Of a DNA stretch of 64,000 bases, positions 20,485 to 32,945 are shown piece by piece. Position numbers and translations under genes: made by a program. The notes beneath the pieces are model-generated. The model searched no databases and was not told the DNA's origin. It saw nothing but the letters and a program-made list of their open reading frames with translations. This DNA comes from Cercozoa sp. M6MM (Eukaryota; Endomyxa: Ascetosporea), in assembly GCA_040357565.1 (NCBI GenBank), contig JBDODJ010000004.1; one strand, written 5' to 3'. How positions within the stretch are numbered: position 1 is the first letter of the stretch; each line of letters starts with the position of its first letter.

Positions 20485-22534
20485 TTAGAGAGCAATGACG
20501 CGCGAGAGCTTCTGAATGCGTGTCAGCACTAGGTCGCCGGAAGTGAGAACTTGTTTGAACTGGGCATTCTTCTGGTCAGCCTGGAAGCGCTGCACGACGC
20601 CCTTGACCTGAATTAAACACATGTATTCCGTGTCAGTTCATATCCACCGTGCGAACGGGTGAATGCACCTTGTCCAGCTTGGCGTTTAGTCGACCGGTCG
20701 CGATGTAACGTGCGAGATCCTGCATGCGAATAATATAACACCCCCCCCCCGCCGCCGAATTCAGAGTAAAGCAGTAACAATGAGTGGTTGCTTACCTCAT
20801 CGAGGAACTCAGGACCGACACCGAATGCCGATGCCATGGCATCCAACCGCACCGAACGATACTGCAGACAGAGAGTACAGGAACTGGCACACGGATAACC
20901 GTTCAGAGCGGGGTACAGCAGCGAGGAACTGGCGGTAAGCGACGAGCCGCAACTCGCGCAAACAGTAGCGCCAGTGGGCGCCCAGGTAGGCATCCTATTT
21001 ATTATCCAACAATGGCTCCACATTATGCAAGAGCAAGACGGAGAGTAAAACTTACTTGCTGCACGCGCTGCATGATCACGAGCATGGCACGGAAAAATGA
21101 CGCGAAGTCGCACTGGTGGAACTTGTACAGGAAGGAGCGCAACTCTGGAACCTATCGCCCATTGAGCCAAAAATAATGCAGTCCGATCGAGGATTGCACA
21201 GGTGGCACGTGCAACTACCTGATCAACAGACTGCAAAATCTCGGGCGCATCAACGACGCTCTTGCCGAGTTGCACGCGCGGCAGACACAGCACCGCGCAG
21301 ACCACCTGCCACGGACAAGGATACGCGTACACAATATACGGAGGTCAAGAAGTACCGTGTAGAAGACGAGATCCGAGTGCGACATAAGCTCAGTCGCCGA
21401 GAAGGTCTGCAGTGCATCGACGAAGAGCTCAGAGGCACAATCCAGATCGCGTCGAACCAAGGCGTGCACGGCGCGGTACACCTTTAATCGGTTGCGTTGC
21501 TCCTGCACACACACAAACATAACACATACACAGACACAGACACAGACACAGACACAGCACAGACACAGCACAGACACAGCACAGACACAGACACGGACAC
21601 ACATACACACCATCGCACAATTCCACAGCCACGTGCTTAAAGCAGTAATATACCCAGTCACCGCCCTCATCAGCGAGCTTTTCGGCAGTGTCCATGAAGG
21701 GCGTTAGACGCTCCCTTCAGTGCCGACAAATGCACTGCAGAAAGCAATGAACAAGGTAATTTGAACAAGAACGCACCAGTCATGCCACGCAAGCGCAAGT
21801 CGAATCTGTTCAAACACGACAGTGAGACGCGAGGAGTTACCCACAGTCTTTTCCAGCGTGGCCACTAGCGCTTCGTGTGCCTAAAACAAAGGTGTCTTCT
21901 AAAAAAAGCACAACAGGCTAGGCAACGACAGTACAGCCTCATGTCGACCAATGCCGGCGAGGAATTTGGCACGCTTAAAGAGTTGCTCTTGCACCTCGGA
22001 TTCACCTTCCTCCTCCTGTACTTGCAGTTGAGATTATCTTTTGGCACAGTAAATAAACAAATCATTTGAGCGAAGGAACCTGCGTCTTGGCCACTTCTTC
22101 ATCGATTTTCGCGAGTTCCTCTTCGTTCTTCCGCTTCCTGATAACCAAGGTATAAGCTACATAAGCACGAGAAAGCAAAAACAAAGTACATCTCAGCAAC
22201 AAGCTCAGCGTTAGGCGTCTGTTCCAACAGCTCACACACTGCGATGTACTCCTGTGGCATGCGGTGCTCTTTCACGAGCTCCAGTGCCTCGTCACGCGCC
22301 TCTTGCGCAGCTTCTGCGCTCACTGACTCTGCGAGACCAATAACGTGCTTAAAAATATGATAGCGAAAAATCCAACACACCGTCACCGGCAGCCACGATT
22401 CGAAGCTTGTATTTGAGCTGACCAAGCTGCAGCAGGTGGTTGCGCGGTTCCTCCTTCTCGACCTCATCTTCCTCGTCGTCTTCCACGTTCTTTTCCACAG
22501 ATGGCTGTTTCACCGCCTCGTCATCGTCAACCAT
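20485..22534 (-). CDS. PSMD6: 26S proteasome regulatory subunit Rpn7/PSMD6
   Basis: The start is MVDDDEAVKQPSVEKNVEDD at 22534. An acidic N-terminus precedes NHLLQLGQLKYKLRIVA. The helical repeat region follows (ARDEALELVKEHRMPQEYI; RKRKNEEELAKIDEEVAKTQ; EVQEQLFKRAKFLAGIGRH), then the family block GGDW with RNRLKVYRAVHALVRRDLD, ASELFVDALQTFSATELMSH, HWRYCLRELRLVAYRQFL and MASAFGVGPEFLDEDLARYI. The PCI domain ends ATGRLNAKLDKVNAIVEV and the protein ends VLTRIQKLSRVIAL. This matches PSMD6/Rpn7 along its whole length. Rpn7 is a lid subunit that helps hold the deubiquitinase module on the base of the 19S particle. Introns include a TG tract (sense) and a G-run (20741-20750 reads C on the plus strand). 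It is divergent from the dehydrogenase at 22930. Confidence 0.93.
21505..21612 (-). repeat. CA/CAGA microsatellite in Rpn7 intron (TG in sense)
   Basis: ACACAGAC units repeat on the plus strand, which gives TG/TCTG on the sense strand. The tract lies between the exons for the GGDW block and RNRLKVY. Confidence 0.9.
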
Positions 22535-22929
22535 GGCATCTTTGTGTGTCTGTGACACACTAGGAGATTAAACAGCCCGAAAGAACAGGACAAACACAGC
22601 ACAGAAATCAGCACCATTTTTCTTCCTCGACTTTGCAAAATGTTTGCAAAATCCGTCTAACCCGCTCGCCTTTAAAGTTTACTCAGTACTGTAGTGCCAC
22701 AGGTTTTCACGCCTCTGCACACACGCAGCAGCTTGTAGGGCGCGGACCTTTCATATAATGGTTAAGGAAGCGCCGATTGCAAGGATACATACAGTACGGC
22801 AGATCGTCACCCTAGCGAGTAGCGATGGCGAGTGAAAATCCAGTAAACGCCAAATTTAGCGATGTCACGCTAGCTTGTGCACTTGGCTATTGTGATCACG
22901 TGGTCGGATGAATCAAACAAATAAGTTTA
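22535..22929. promoter_or_regulatory. Divergent promoter region, Rpn7 / dehydrogenase
   Basis: This 395-bp interval separates two head-to-head start codons and so should hold both promoters. I see no clear TATA box. I recognise no other factor site. Confidence 0.5.
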
Positions 22930-24229
22930 ATGCTTCATTCAGGTGGCGATGTGTCACAACTGACACAGAAGCAACTCTTTGACGTTCGCGGCAAGCATGC
23001 ACTCGTGACAGGTGGGAGCAGCGGCATCAGCCTCTTTGTGGCAGCCACGCTGGTAGCGAACGGTGCCAACGTGTGCATTGCGTCGCGGTCGCTCAAGGTG
23101 TGCCAGCGAGTCGCCTCGCAACTCGATTGTGACTACGTCGCAGTCGACCTGACTGATGACGTAACTTGACTCATTTTGGCACAGTACGCTACTTTGGCAG
23201 CCACCTCGCAGGAAGCCTGCACCCGCATAGTTGATTACCTGTGCACGGAGTTGCACTGGCCATGTCTCGACATTCTCGTCAACAACAGCGGCACGACGTG
23301 GGTACACTCAAACGGTTCGATAATATCAAGGACCAAAGAAGGACAAGGATCGACTGAATAGGCGGCGCCACTCGAAGAGTATCCTGCTGAGGCGTTTCGC
23401 AAAGTGCTTGAACTCAACGTGACTGCCGTGTTCCGACTCACGTGACTTGACTGCTCTGTCCCTTGTCATGCATCATCAGTGTCCGTTACCCCTCATCCAG
23501 TGTTGCCTGTGTGCCAATGCTGCGCATGGCGAGTGCACCGTGTATTCTCAACGTCGGCAGCGTCGATGGCACTCGCATCACCGAACATGAGCACTGTATC
23601 CCCCCCCCATACTGTACGTCTCCGTTTCTGACTTCTACAGTAACTCTCTTGCACAGACGCCTATTCGGCAAGCAAGGCAGCGGTACACCAGATGACACGT
23701 ATCCTGGCCAATCGACTCACCAAAGGCGATCATACACGTAGTGCTTTCTCTACCAATACACGAGATATACTACAATCCCCTCTGTCACATGCACAGCGAT
23801 CCGAGTGAACGCCATCCTGCCTGGGCCCTTTCCGTCCCGCATGTAAACTGTATTTAAACTCTGCAACAAATACGAAAGCACTCAAGCGCCTGTATAGCTG
23901 TACTGTAAATTTAGGATGCGTGCGACACTCGAACAAGCTGGAGATATAATTGAGCAGTCGCTACCGCTGCGACGTGTGGGCCAAGGCAAGTCAAACCCCG
24001 CTGTTGAAATAGAATATTGATGCCGTTTGGACCACTTCTCTCTCTTTCGCTTGCAGCATCCGATATCGCTGGAGCAGTCCTCTACCTGTGTTCGAGTGCT
24101 AGTAGCTACGTCACAGGCATATTGTATCATTAACCTTCCTTTACTTGCAGTGGCGGCTTTCAGCCAACTTGTTCTTTTGGAATCAGGCTCCCTGTGGACG
24201 GCGGTGCTCTTGTTCGATCCGCACTATAG
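22930..24229 (+). CDS. Short-chain dehydrogenase/reductase
   Basis: This is a classical SDR. It has the cofactor motif ALVTGGSSGIS (last Gly replaced by Ser), CDYVAVDLTDD for the adenine-binding acidic residue, DILVNNSGTTW (NNAG-like), LEEYPAEAFRKVLELNVTAV, APCILNVGSVDGTRI, and the catalytic DAYSASKAAVHQMTRILANR (Tyr-x3-Lys). It continues RVNAILPGPFPSRM, LPLRRVGQASDIAGAVLYL, SSASSYVTGI and LPVDGGALVRSAL, and ends at 24229. It should be an NAD(P)H-dependent oxidoreductase, but the substrate cannot be read. Two introns are odd: 23161-23184 appears to be only 24 nt, and 23986-24056 has a GC-AG boundary (AAG|GCAAGT). The start ATG gives a normal N-terminus before the Rossmann fold. Confidence 0.9.
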
Positions 24230-24562
24230 ACTTACAGAAGTCGCTGTTTTATACCAACGGCCCACCTTCTTTCAGACTAAGGTGTATTGTGCCAAACCCA
24301 CTAAGGTATATTGTCTGATAAACCATACCCACTTAGTGCAGATAACCATTAAAGTTAATTAAACCTTCATGACTCAGTAAAAAACCGCACACTTAAGTAC
24401 CGTATTGCCCAAAGAAGAAATTGCGCCGCAACACCAATTGGGCCGCTAACCAGAGTGCACGAGTGTTTGTAAATCCTTATTGGGCACCGAAGCATTTGTA
24501 GCCTCCTGCACGCGTCATAATTTGTTCGTCGGTCGAGCGGAAGGTCGGGTTTTCGCACTGAG
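24230..24562. other. Spacer between two plus-strand genes
   Basis: AT-rich compared with its neighbours, with no supported gene. It should hold the 3' end of the dehydrogenase and the promoter of the next gene. Confidence 0.4.
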
Positions 24563-27500
24563 ATGAAGCTGTTGCGGAAGCTGGCGATGCGCGCCATGGG
24601 CATGCGCGAGATGCCACCAGAGATGGTGGCTGCCTTTGGTAACATGGGCAAGTCGGTACCGTGATCTGCTTGATGTGTGGTCATAAGAAACCTGACTCAT
24701 TCATTTGGCTGACTGAGCAGGCCATTGACAATATGAAATGGACGCGTCTGCTGGGCTCCGTGCGAGCGTAGGACCAGATTTAAGGGAGCGATGCACTGGA
24801 CATTAAAGTGTTCTTGTGTGTGCAGTCACCGAGGCGCATTTTCTGTCGGAAGCGTCGAGGGCCATCCTCTGCCGCCGCCCAACGGCTTTGTACCCTTTAC
24901 TTTGACTCCCTTGACTTTGCCTCTGGCTCCTGGATCCCTTTGACCTTTGGCTTTTCTACCCCTGAGCCTCTGACCCTTGCTTATTCTATCTTTGTATCTT
25001 TACCTTCTTCTGCTCAGGAGCAGCCGGAAGGGCCCAAGAGTGGCGTCTATGTCGGTGAATGGGCGCGCGATGTCGTTGAGGTATTCCTTGCTGTTTGTAC
25101 ATGGGGGGGAGGGTAAGAAGGGTGAGAAATAGTGTACCCGTGTGTGTATATGTGTGTGCTGCAGGTGTTGGCAGAGGCCCTGGCGACGCGGCCGCGCGAA
25201 GTGGCCAAGTCGAAAGTTACTTTGCTGACGCCGGCGCTGCGAACCAAGCTGCGCGCTGCTCTCAATGTATGACTACTTACCCATCTACTCTTTGTATTCC
25301 CATTACCCCCTCCCCCCTGTACTCTCCTTACCCTCCGTCACCTTTTACCCTTTCATCTATTTTTCACTCCTTTCATCCCTTTACTCCTCCCGTTGCAGGA
25401 CAAGGAGAGCGAGGTGTACTCGATCGTGACACACCGAGCGCCGGTAGATGCGCCGCCGCCCATCACCAGCAACACTGTCGTGGAGGTGCTTTACCCCCTC
25501 TGCTCCTTTTCCCCTTCATCCCCTCTACCTCTTCTTCGCATTCCAGGTCGGCCAAGCACTGTCTTCGTTCGCGTCCAAGAAGCGACACAGCAAAAATGTT
25601 GAGAACGGGAAGGACGACGATTCTGAGGGTGCTTTACCCCCTCCCCCCCCACCCCACCCCTGTTCCTACCTCTTTACCCCTCCCCTACCCAAGAACTGTC
25701 ACCATTCGAGCTGCCGGACGGCGAAGGCGAAGAGGACGGCGAACTGGGCGCACTCATGGCCGACATCGAATCCAAGCAGCAGACAGTGCCGGCGCGTGAG
25801 CTGGCGCGATCGCCGCTGTCGGCACGTGCGCTGCCACCCGGCACGGTTGGCCATGCTTCGGCGCAGGTGAGCGTTTCTCCACTGGGACACCCTCTCTGGT
25901 CTGAGATACCAGTACTCTACCCTGTGTGTCACTGTGTAGTGTTCAAGTGCCACGTGCACGCACATCTGGCAGGACGCACGTGGTCGCTACTACATGCTGC
26001 TTGATGTTGGTACCCTTCTGCTCACTGGGTGATACTATTTGAGTCACGTGGCTCACGTGGGTCATGTGTTTCTGAGTGTGCAGACATGGTGCTGCAGTGG
26101 CACGTGGCCATGGACTTTGAGGATGCCTTGTGGCCCTCGTCGCAGCGATCGCTCCTACGACGGTTTGATTTTTCTCCCTTTATCCTGCCTTTTTCCCCCC
26201 CCCCCCCCCCTGCAGGTACCTGGCAGGCGCCTCGCTGTCGGCTGTGGAGCCTGAGCACGTCGAACAGAAGCGTAAATTGTCTATGTCATACCGTATATAC
26301 GGACGATCCATGTACCAATCCATGCTGTACCGTACCACCTGTACATGTGGACAGAGGACAAGCCGTTCCAGCACTACGGAGAAGGTGCCAAACGCGAGCT
26401 TTCCGACGCTGGTCGCAGTCCCGACGACGATGACAACGTCCCTGCGGCCGTATCTTGCTCCCTTTACCCCTACCCTTACCCCATTTACTTCTTGCCCCTA
26501 TTTACCCCCCCCCACCTTAGGTCCTCGACGCCGAGCGACGCGCCTTTGCCGAGCACTTCGCGCGACTCAAGAAGATGCGTGCCGGTCAGGTGCTGGATGA
26601 GCTCCGGAATCCTGGTACTTTACTATCGTACAAATGGACGGTCCAACGGCCGGGCCAGACTGGATGAGAGTGTATTAACAAGACTATGTTGTGTGCAGGT
26701 GATGACGACACCTCCAACGAGATGCTCACCGAGTGGCTTGGCCGTATGCCCAAGGTACCCTGAATCGAGTTTGCCCATTTGTACCTATGCACTGTGTTCT
26801 TTGTACCGCTGTCTGTGTAGCCATTCGAACGTGATATGACGCCGGGCCTGGTGCTGCAGCGCCGCATCCGAACGAACCTCTTGGTGCGCACGTCGCATCT
26901 CAACGTGTTCGGCGAGCTCGGTACCATTTCTGACTGGACCAGTGGCGACCATGTGGGCCTAGTGTGACTTGAGTGACTCACGTGCCAGTGTACCCGCGTA
27001 TGCACGTGCGCAGAGAGTCACGTGACGCCGCAGCAGCGCGAGCTCATGAAGCAGCTGCAACAGCGCGCGTCGATCGAGGAATCCGCGCACTCGATGCAGG
27101 CGGTACCCCCATACCCCTTTACCCTCATACTCCTTTACCCTCATACCCCTTTACCCCGTACCCCTTTACCCTCATACCCCTTTACCCCCCCCCCCCCCCT
27201 CCTCCTGTAGCTGAAGGAGCGAGGCGTGATGCGACTTTGGCACGAGGCCAAGCGACTCGCCAAGCAGGAAGCCAAGCGGGTTGAGAAGGAAAGTGACCTC
27301 CTGGTGGCCGGCTTCCTGGACTGGCCCGACCTGTCGCAGCGCGAGTGGTCTGGTAGGCTTGTCCTCTTTACCTCCCCTCCCCCTTATCTTCCCCGGCTTC
27401 CAGAGGAGGACGAGAAGAACCTGGAGGAGTGGTTCGAACAAGACAGCGACAGTCTGACCGAGCAAGGCTTCCGTGAGTTCCTTGGCGAACACTACGAGCG

Positions 27501-28593
27501 TGCGCGCCTCGTACGTTGCGCCCTCTTAACCAACGGAAAATGTTTCCGTTCCCTTTAATTTGTGCCGGCTGTCTGTTTGGACAGGTGCCACCCGAGGAGT
27601 TTTTGCGCTGGTTCTCCCTGGACGAGACGGCGCTGCGCAACGTACCTTACTCCCTTACCCCACACTCCCATTACCCCCCCCCCCCCCCCCATTTGCTTTT
27701 GTAAGGTCTGCGCGTTTGCCGACGAGTTGCGCGATGCGACCGTGGAGTACCACAATAAGGTATGCGTCGATCTGGGTGGTCGTTTGTAATCGATCATTTA
27801 GCGTGTGTGCATGCACGTATGTGTGTGTGTGTGTGCCATGTGGCCAGAACAAGCAGCTGGTCGACGAGGATTCCGAAGGGGTCGCGGTGGCGATGCAACT
27901 CAAGATGCCCGAGAAGAACGACATCGAAGTCAAGGAGGTCCACGTCACTCTGAGCGGCGCTCTCAGTGGCAGCTTCGACGGTACACTCACCCATGTGTCC
28001 TGATCGATCACTCGCTCACTCTCGCTCTCACCGTGTGCAGTGGAGTTCGCCTACATGCCGCACGTGCAATCATTTGCGTCGGTCCTGTCGTCTGTCATGA
28101 TGAGCCATAACGGCAAGGTAGCACACCGATAGATATATATATATATATATATAGTCGGTCTGTAGATCTGTGTATCTGTGTATTTGGATGTCTGTGTATC
28201 TGTACTTAGGGTAAACACGTCGAGCTGGCCAAGGAGTACCTGCGACGCATTGAGGCTGCCGCTCAGCGACATGGCGTACCCCCCCCCCAGAAGTGTAACC
28301 CCTGTCTTACATTCATTTGAGCAGATCGATGTGGACGCCCTGGGGGATGACGAAGACCTGCTGCAGGAGGCCGATGCCGACGAGAAGACGCGGCACGCCG
28401 ACACTGAGGATGACGGCGAGCAAGTTGAAGAGCAGGGAGAGGAAGTGGGCGAAGAGCAAGACGAAGAGGAGCAAGAGGCGGAAGAGGTCGATATCGAGAG
28501 CGCCTTCGATGTCAAGGACGTCGATGACGACAACAAACCGCAGGCCATCATGCTGCCGCCGTCGTGTCGCCGCCTGCTGGTTTTACTCTCACG

Positions 28594-28670
<77 letters not shown>

Positions 28671-28685
28671 TGACAGAAGCAGGGA
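24563..28685 (+). CDS. Large unidentified acidic helical protein (3' end in gap)
   Basis: The start is MKLLRKLAMRAMGMREMPPE at 24563. At least 18 short exons chain in phase and include GVYVGEWARDVVE, VLAEALATRPREVAKSKVTL, DKESEVYSIVTHRAPVDAPP, ALMADIESKQQTVPARELAR, DMVLQWHVAMDFEDALWPSS, MWTEDKPFQHYGEGAKREL, NEMLTEWLGRMPK, PFERDMTPGLVLQRRIRTNL, VTPQQRELMKQLQQRASIEE, GVMRLWHEAKRLAKQEAKRV, GFREFLGEHYERARL, EEFLRWFSLDETALRN and EFAYMPHVQSFASVLSSVMM. A long Glu/Asp-rich region near 28320-28530 follows. The protein is mostly helical, charged and without membrane segments. I recognise no family. The last exon or exons fall beyond a TG intron in the 100-N gap. The introns are rich in C runs and TTTACCC words. 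Confidence 0.7.
27105..27208 (+). repeat. Tandem CCCTTTACCCTCATA units in an intron
   Basis: At least four imperfect copies of a roughly 16-bp unit (CCCCTTTACCCTCATA) are followed by a run of 14 C and the acceptor CTCCTGTAG. The tract fills one intron of the plus-strand gene. Confidence 0.85.
28131..28154 (+). repeat. Short TA microsatellite in intron
   Basis: GATAGATA is followed by about ten TA units in an intron between the exons ending SHNGK and starting KHVELAKEY. Confidence 0.9.
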
Positions 28686-28785
28686 NNNNNNNNNNNNNNN
28701 NNNNNNNNNNNNNNNNNNNNNNNNNNNNNNNNNNNNNNNNNNNNNNNNNNNNNNNNNNNNNNNNNNNNNNNNNNNNNNNNNNNNN

Positions 28786-30480
<1,695 letters not shown>

Positions 30481-30890
30481 ATGATGCACCGTTAAAACAC
30501 GATAGCTCTGCTAAAATGGCGTTAATTCTGTATGCACACACGCTGGAAATTATCAATCTACGAGTGGCCACAGACTGCGTTTTTCCCGAAGTTGCCCAGT
30601 CCGAACAACGACTTCGCGGTGAGTAAAAATATAAGTTGCACTGTATGGCCAAAGGACGCCTCTGGTTCTTGCGCGAAGTGCTTGAGTGCCCTTGTGCACG
30701 CGCGTGGTACATACAATGCCGCGACGCCGAAACCCAGCCGCGTCCTTGTTTTTTGTGTTAATGATGGCATTAACAATCCATGGGGCACGCTGACAATTTT
30801 GAAGTTTAATTTTTTTACTAAAAATATCGTTTGCGTCCAAAGCAACTGCTGCTGCATTTTCTTATGGTTTAATTAGAGGAGGCAGATCAA

Positions 30891-31055
30891 ATGCTCACGT
30901 TGTTGCTGTGCACGGTAGCAGCTTCAGGAGGAGCTGCGCATTGCAGTGCGCCGCCAGTCCGCTCCGGTGCCCTACACAAATACAGTGACTTGTTTCTACC
31001 TGAAGACTGGGCAGCTTTTCTTCAAGCTTTAATGATGCGCGTCGGAGTGCCGTGA
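30891..31055 (+). CDS. Small ORF with signal-peptide-like start
   Basis: An ATG-initiated frame of 54 codons reads MLTLLLCTVAASGGAAHCSA, then PPVRSGALHKYSDLFLPEDW, and ends MMRVGVP with TGA. The N-terminal hydrophobic run with small residues after it looks like a secretion signal, and the rest is amphipathic (DLFLPEDWAAFLQALMM). It is divergent from NAXD. It could be a short secreted peptide, a chance frame or a terminal exon of an unseen gene. Confidence 0.3.
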   Translation: MLTLLLCTVAASGGAAHCSAPPVRSGALHKYSDLFLPEDWAAFLQALMMRVGVP

Positions 31056-31228
31056 TTGACAACCCCCTGTGTGCATGCTGTATATGTGTTTGTTTTTCTT
31101 TGTGTATGTATCTATATTGGTGATGACTAGGTGTCTACGCATCAGTATCACTTAGGGCGCGGCAAAAAGGTGTAATTTACGTCACAGAACCCGCATCGCA
31201 TGTTCGGCCCTGATTAGTGATCACTCGC

Positions 31229-32459
31229 TCAGTCCTCAAACACAGCCTCGCGTTGTCGGTAAACCATCTCGCGGTGCGCCTGTCTCTCGGAGAGCCAGGC
31301 TTGGACCTTGGTGTCGTACGGGTGCTCGTCGGCGTACTGTCCCGCCGATGTGTCGTTCGGCTGCACAGATACAACAGACATGCTCACATGCACACACTAA
31401 CTGGGCAGGGAAAATACCATAAGCGACGTGGGCGAGTAGCCAGGCATGAAACCAAGGTTGTGGGCAGCGCGCTGCTCGCGTCGATGACGCACCTGAAACA
31501 GCTTGTTCTGCTGGACCTGTACACGCACACAAACAACGTACACCAAAGGCAGGTTTGACAAAAGGACAGGAGTACCGCGCAAGCAATCGGCACGCCGAAC
31601 ATGAGCGTAAACCAGCCAAAGGCTCGGTGTTGGGTCATGATGCGCACGTAGGTCGCCCAACCTACAGCCACCGGCGTTTACTTTAAAGACATTCAGGAAG
31701 TGACCACAGAAAGCTACCGGTAGCGCCAAGCGCCCAGGCGTAGATCGAGTCACCGCCCATGATATCGCGCACACCAAAAAAGCCTAAACACGCATGTGGA
31801 TTGCACGCCCCGTGTCAGTCGATTTCTGCGGAAACGATACCAACAACCGGCAGCATGATGCCGACAGCACCGATGGCGCCCCACTTAGCGTACCTGGCGC
31901 GCATCGTCCTAACAAAACATAGCGGCATGATGAATGCAAAGACAAAGTGAACGGGAAACAAAGCTACATCGACATCATGTGCCGATTTCTGGCACCCATG
32001 ATTTCAGGCGACTAAACATGCACACGTCAACGAATCACGCACACAAATAGAAAATCAAGCAGGCACGCTACCTCCTGATTGACCATGGCCTGGTGGTAGC
32101 GCGTATAGCACGCCGCCAGACCGAACACGGTGCCAACGAACGCGGCCTTGCCCAACGTGACACCCCTACACTGACAGCATGCAGACAGAGCACAAAAACA
32201 GGGATCCACACGCAGCTGCAAAACGCACCAGTTGACTTCGCATGGCACAACCGTCCAGTCGACAAGGGTGCTGTTATCCCTCTTCAACGGGACCTTCGTG
32301 TAGTCCGGCTGCGGCGTACGGAGCGCATCTGCAGGCACACGAGCTTACATAAGTGCAGGCACATAGTCACCAAGACTAGAACTCGAGATAAACTCTCTGC
32401 GACGAGTACAGCACCCAAGAAAAACAATAGAATAGCAACATACCAAACAGCACCTGCAT
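31229..32459 (-). CDS. Unidentified multipass membrane protein, possibly mitochondrial
   Basis: Eight exons join in phase. They begin MQVLFDALRTPQPDYTKVPL at 32459 and continue DWTVVPCEVNW, CRGVTLGKAAFVGTVFGLAA, YTRYHQAMVNQE, SPEIMGARNRHMMSM, YAKWGAIGAVGIMLPVVGFF, GVRDIMGGDSIYAWALGAT, VGWATYVRIMTQHRAFGW, FTLMFGVPIACA, VQQNKLFQVRHRREQRAAHN, DTSAGQYADEHPYDTKVQAW and EAVFED with the stop at 31229. Three or four hydrophobic Gly-rich segments (GKAAFVGTVFGLAA, GAIGAVGIMLPVVG, ALGATVGWATY) resemble the packing of Tim17/NDUFA11-like inner-membrane proteins, but no signature is decisive. About 240 residues, with charged tails on both sides. Confidence 0.7.
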
Positions 32460-32945
32460 TGCACGTCCTTATACTCACAGCACTGAATTGATGCTTGTGC
32501 TAGCAGGGCGTGTCAAAACGTCTGCACACTTAAACGGTTCTGTTTTGATTGCTGAGCCCAAGCAGCTGTGCGGACGGCCCAGAAAATCGGTAAATTTACA
32601 TTGAGTTAAACGCATTGAAAGTTACTTTTTCGTAATCAAACTACATCATTAGAGCATTGAAATAATTGGAGACGTAGGTTATGCAGTGATGGTATTAATA
32701 ACTTTGGGGGACCAGAAAAAACAAACTAAAAACAGAAAGCCGTCGTTACTGAAGCAGCTGCTTTATGAGTGTTCGTTATGAATGAAACTGGCATCGATCA
32801 TTACCCGAACTTGAGCTGCACAGACGAGTTCGGGCGCGTCACGGGCGAGACAGGGCTCTCGCTCGCCGATATGAACACATACGCCAGACGAAAGGCGACA
32901 CGGGAACGCGTTGAGTTGCGTGCCAGAACAGGCATACTGTTGAGT
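32460..32945. other. Spacer between two minus-strand genes
   Basis: An open frame continues the last ALG8 exon on the other strand, but nothing supported is coded here. It holds the 3' flank of ALG8 and the 5' flank of the membrane protein. Confidence 0.4.

Noticed and set aside
21492-21707. Tandem ACAGACAC units as a CRISPR array
   Set aside because: There are no spacers of regular size. It is a simple microsatellite in an intron of a eukaryotic gene.
27105-27208. Interstitial telomere array
   Set aside because: The unit CCCTTTACCCTCATA does not match a known telomere repeat, lies within an intron and is imperfect.
24563-28685. FACT subunit SPT16 as the identity of the acidic protein
   Set aside because: The acidic tail is suggestive, but no aminopeptidase-like or SPT16 middle-domain motif is present in the spliced exons.
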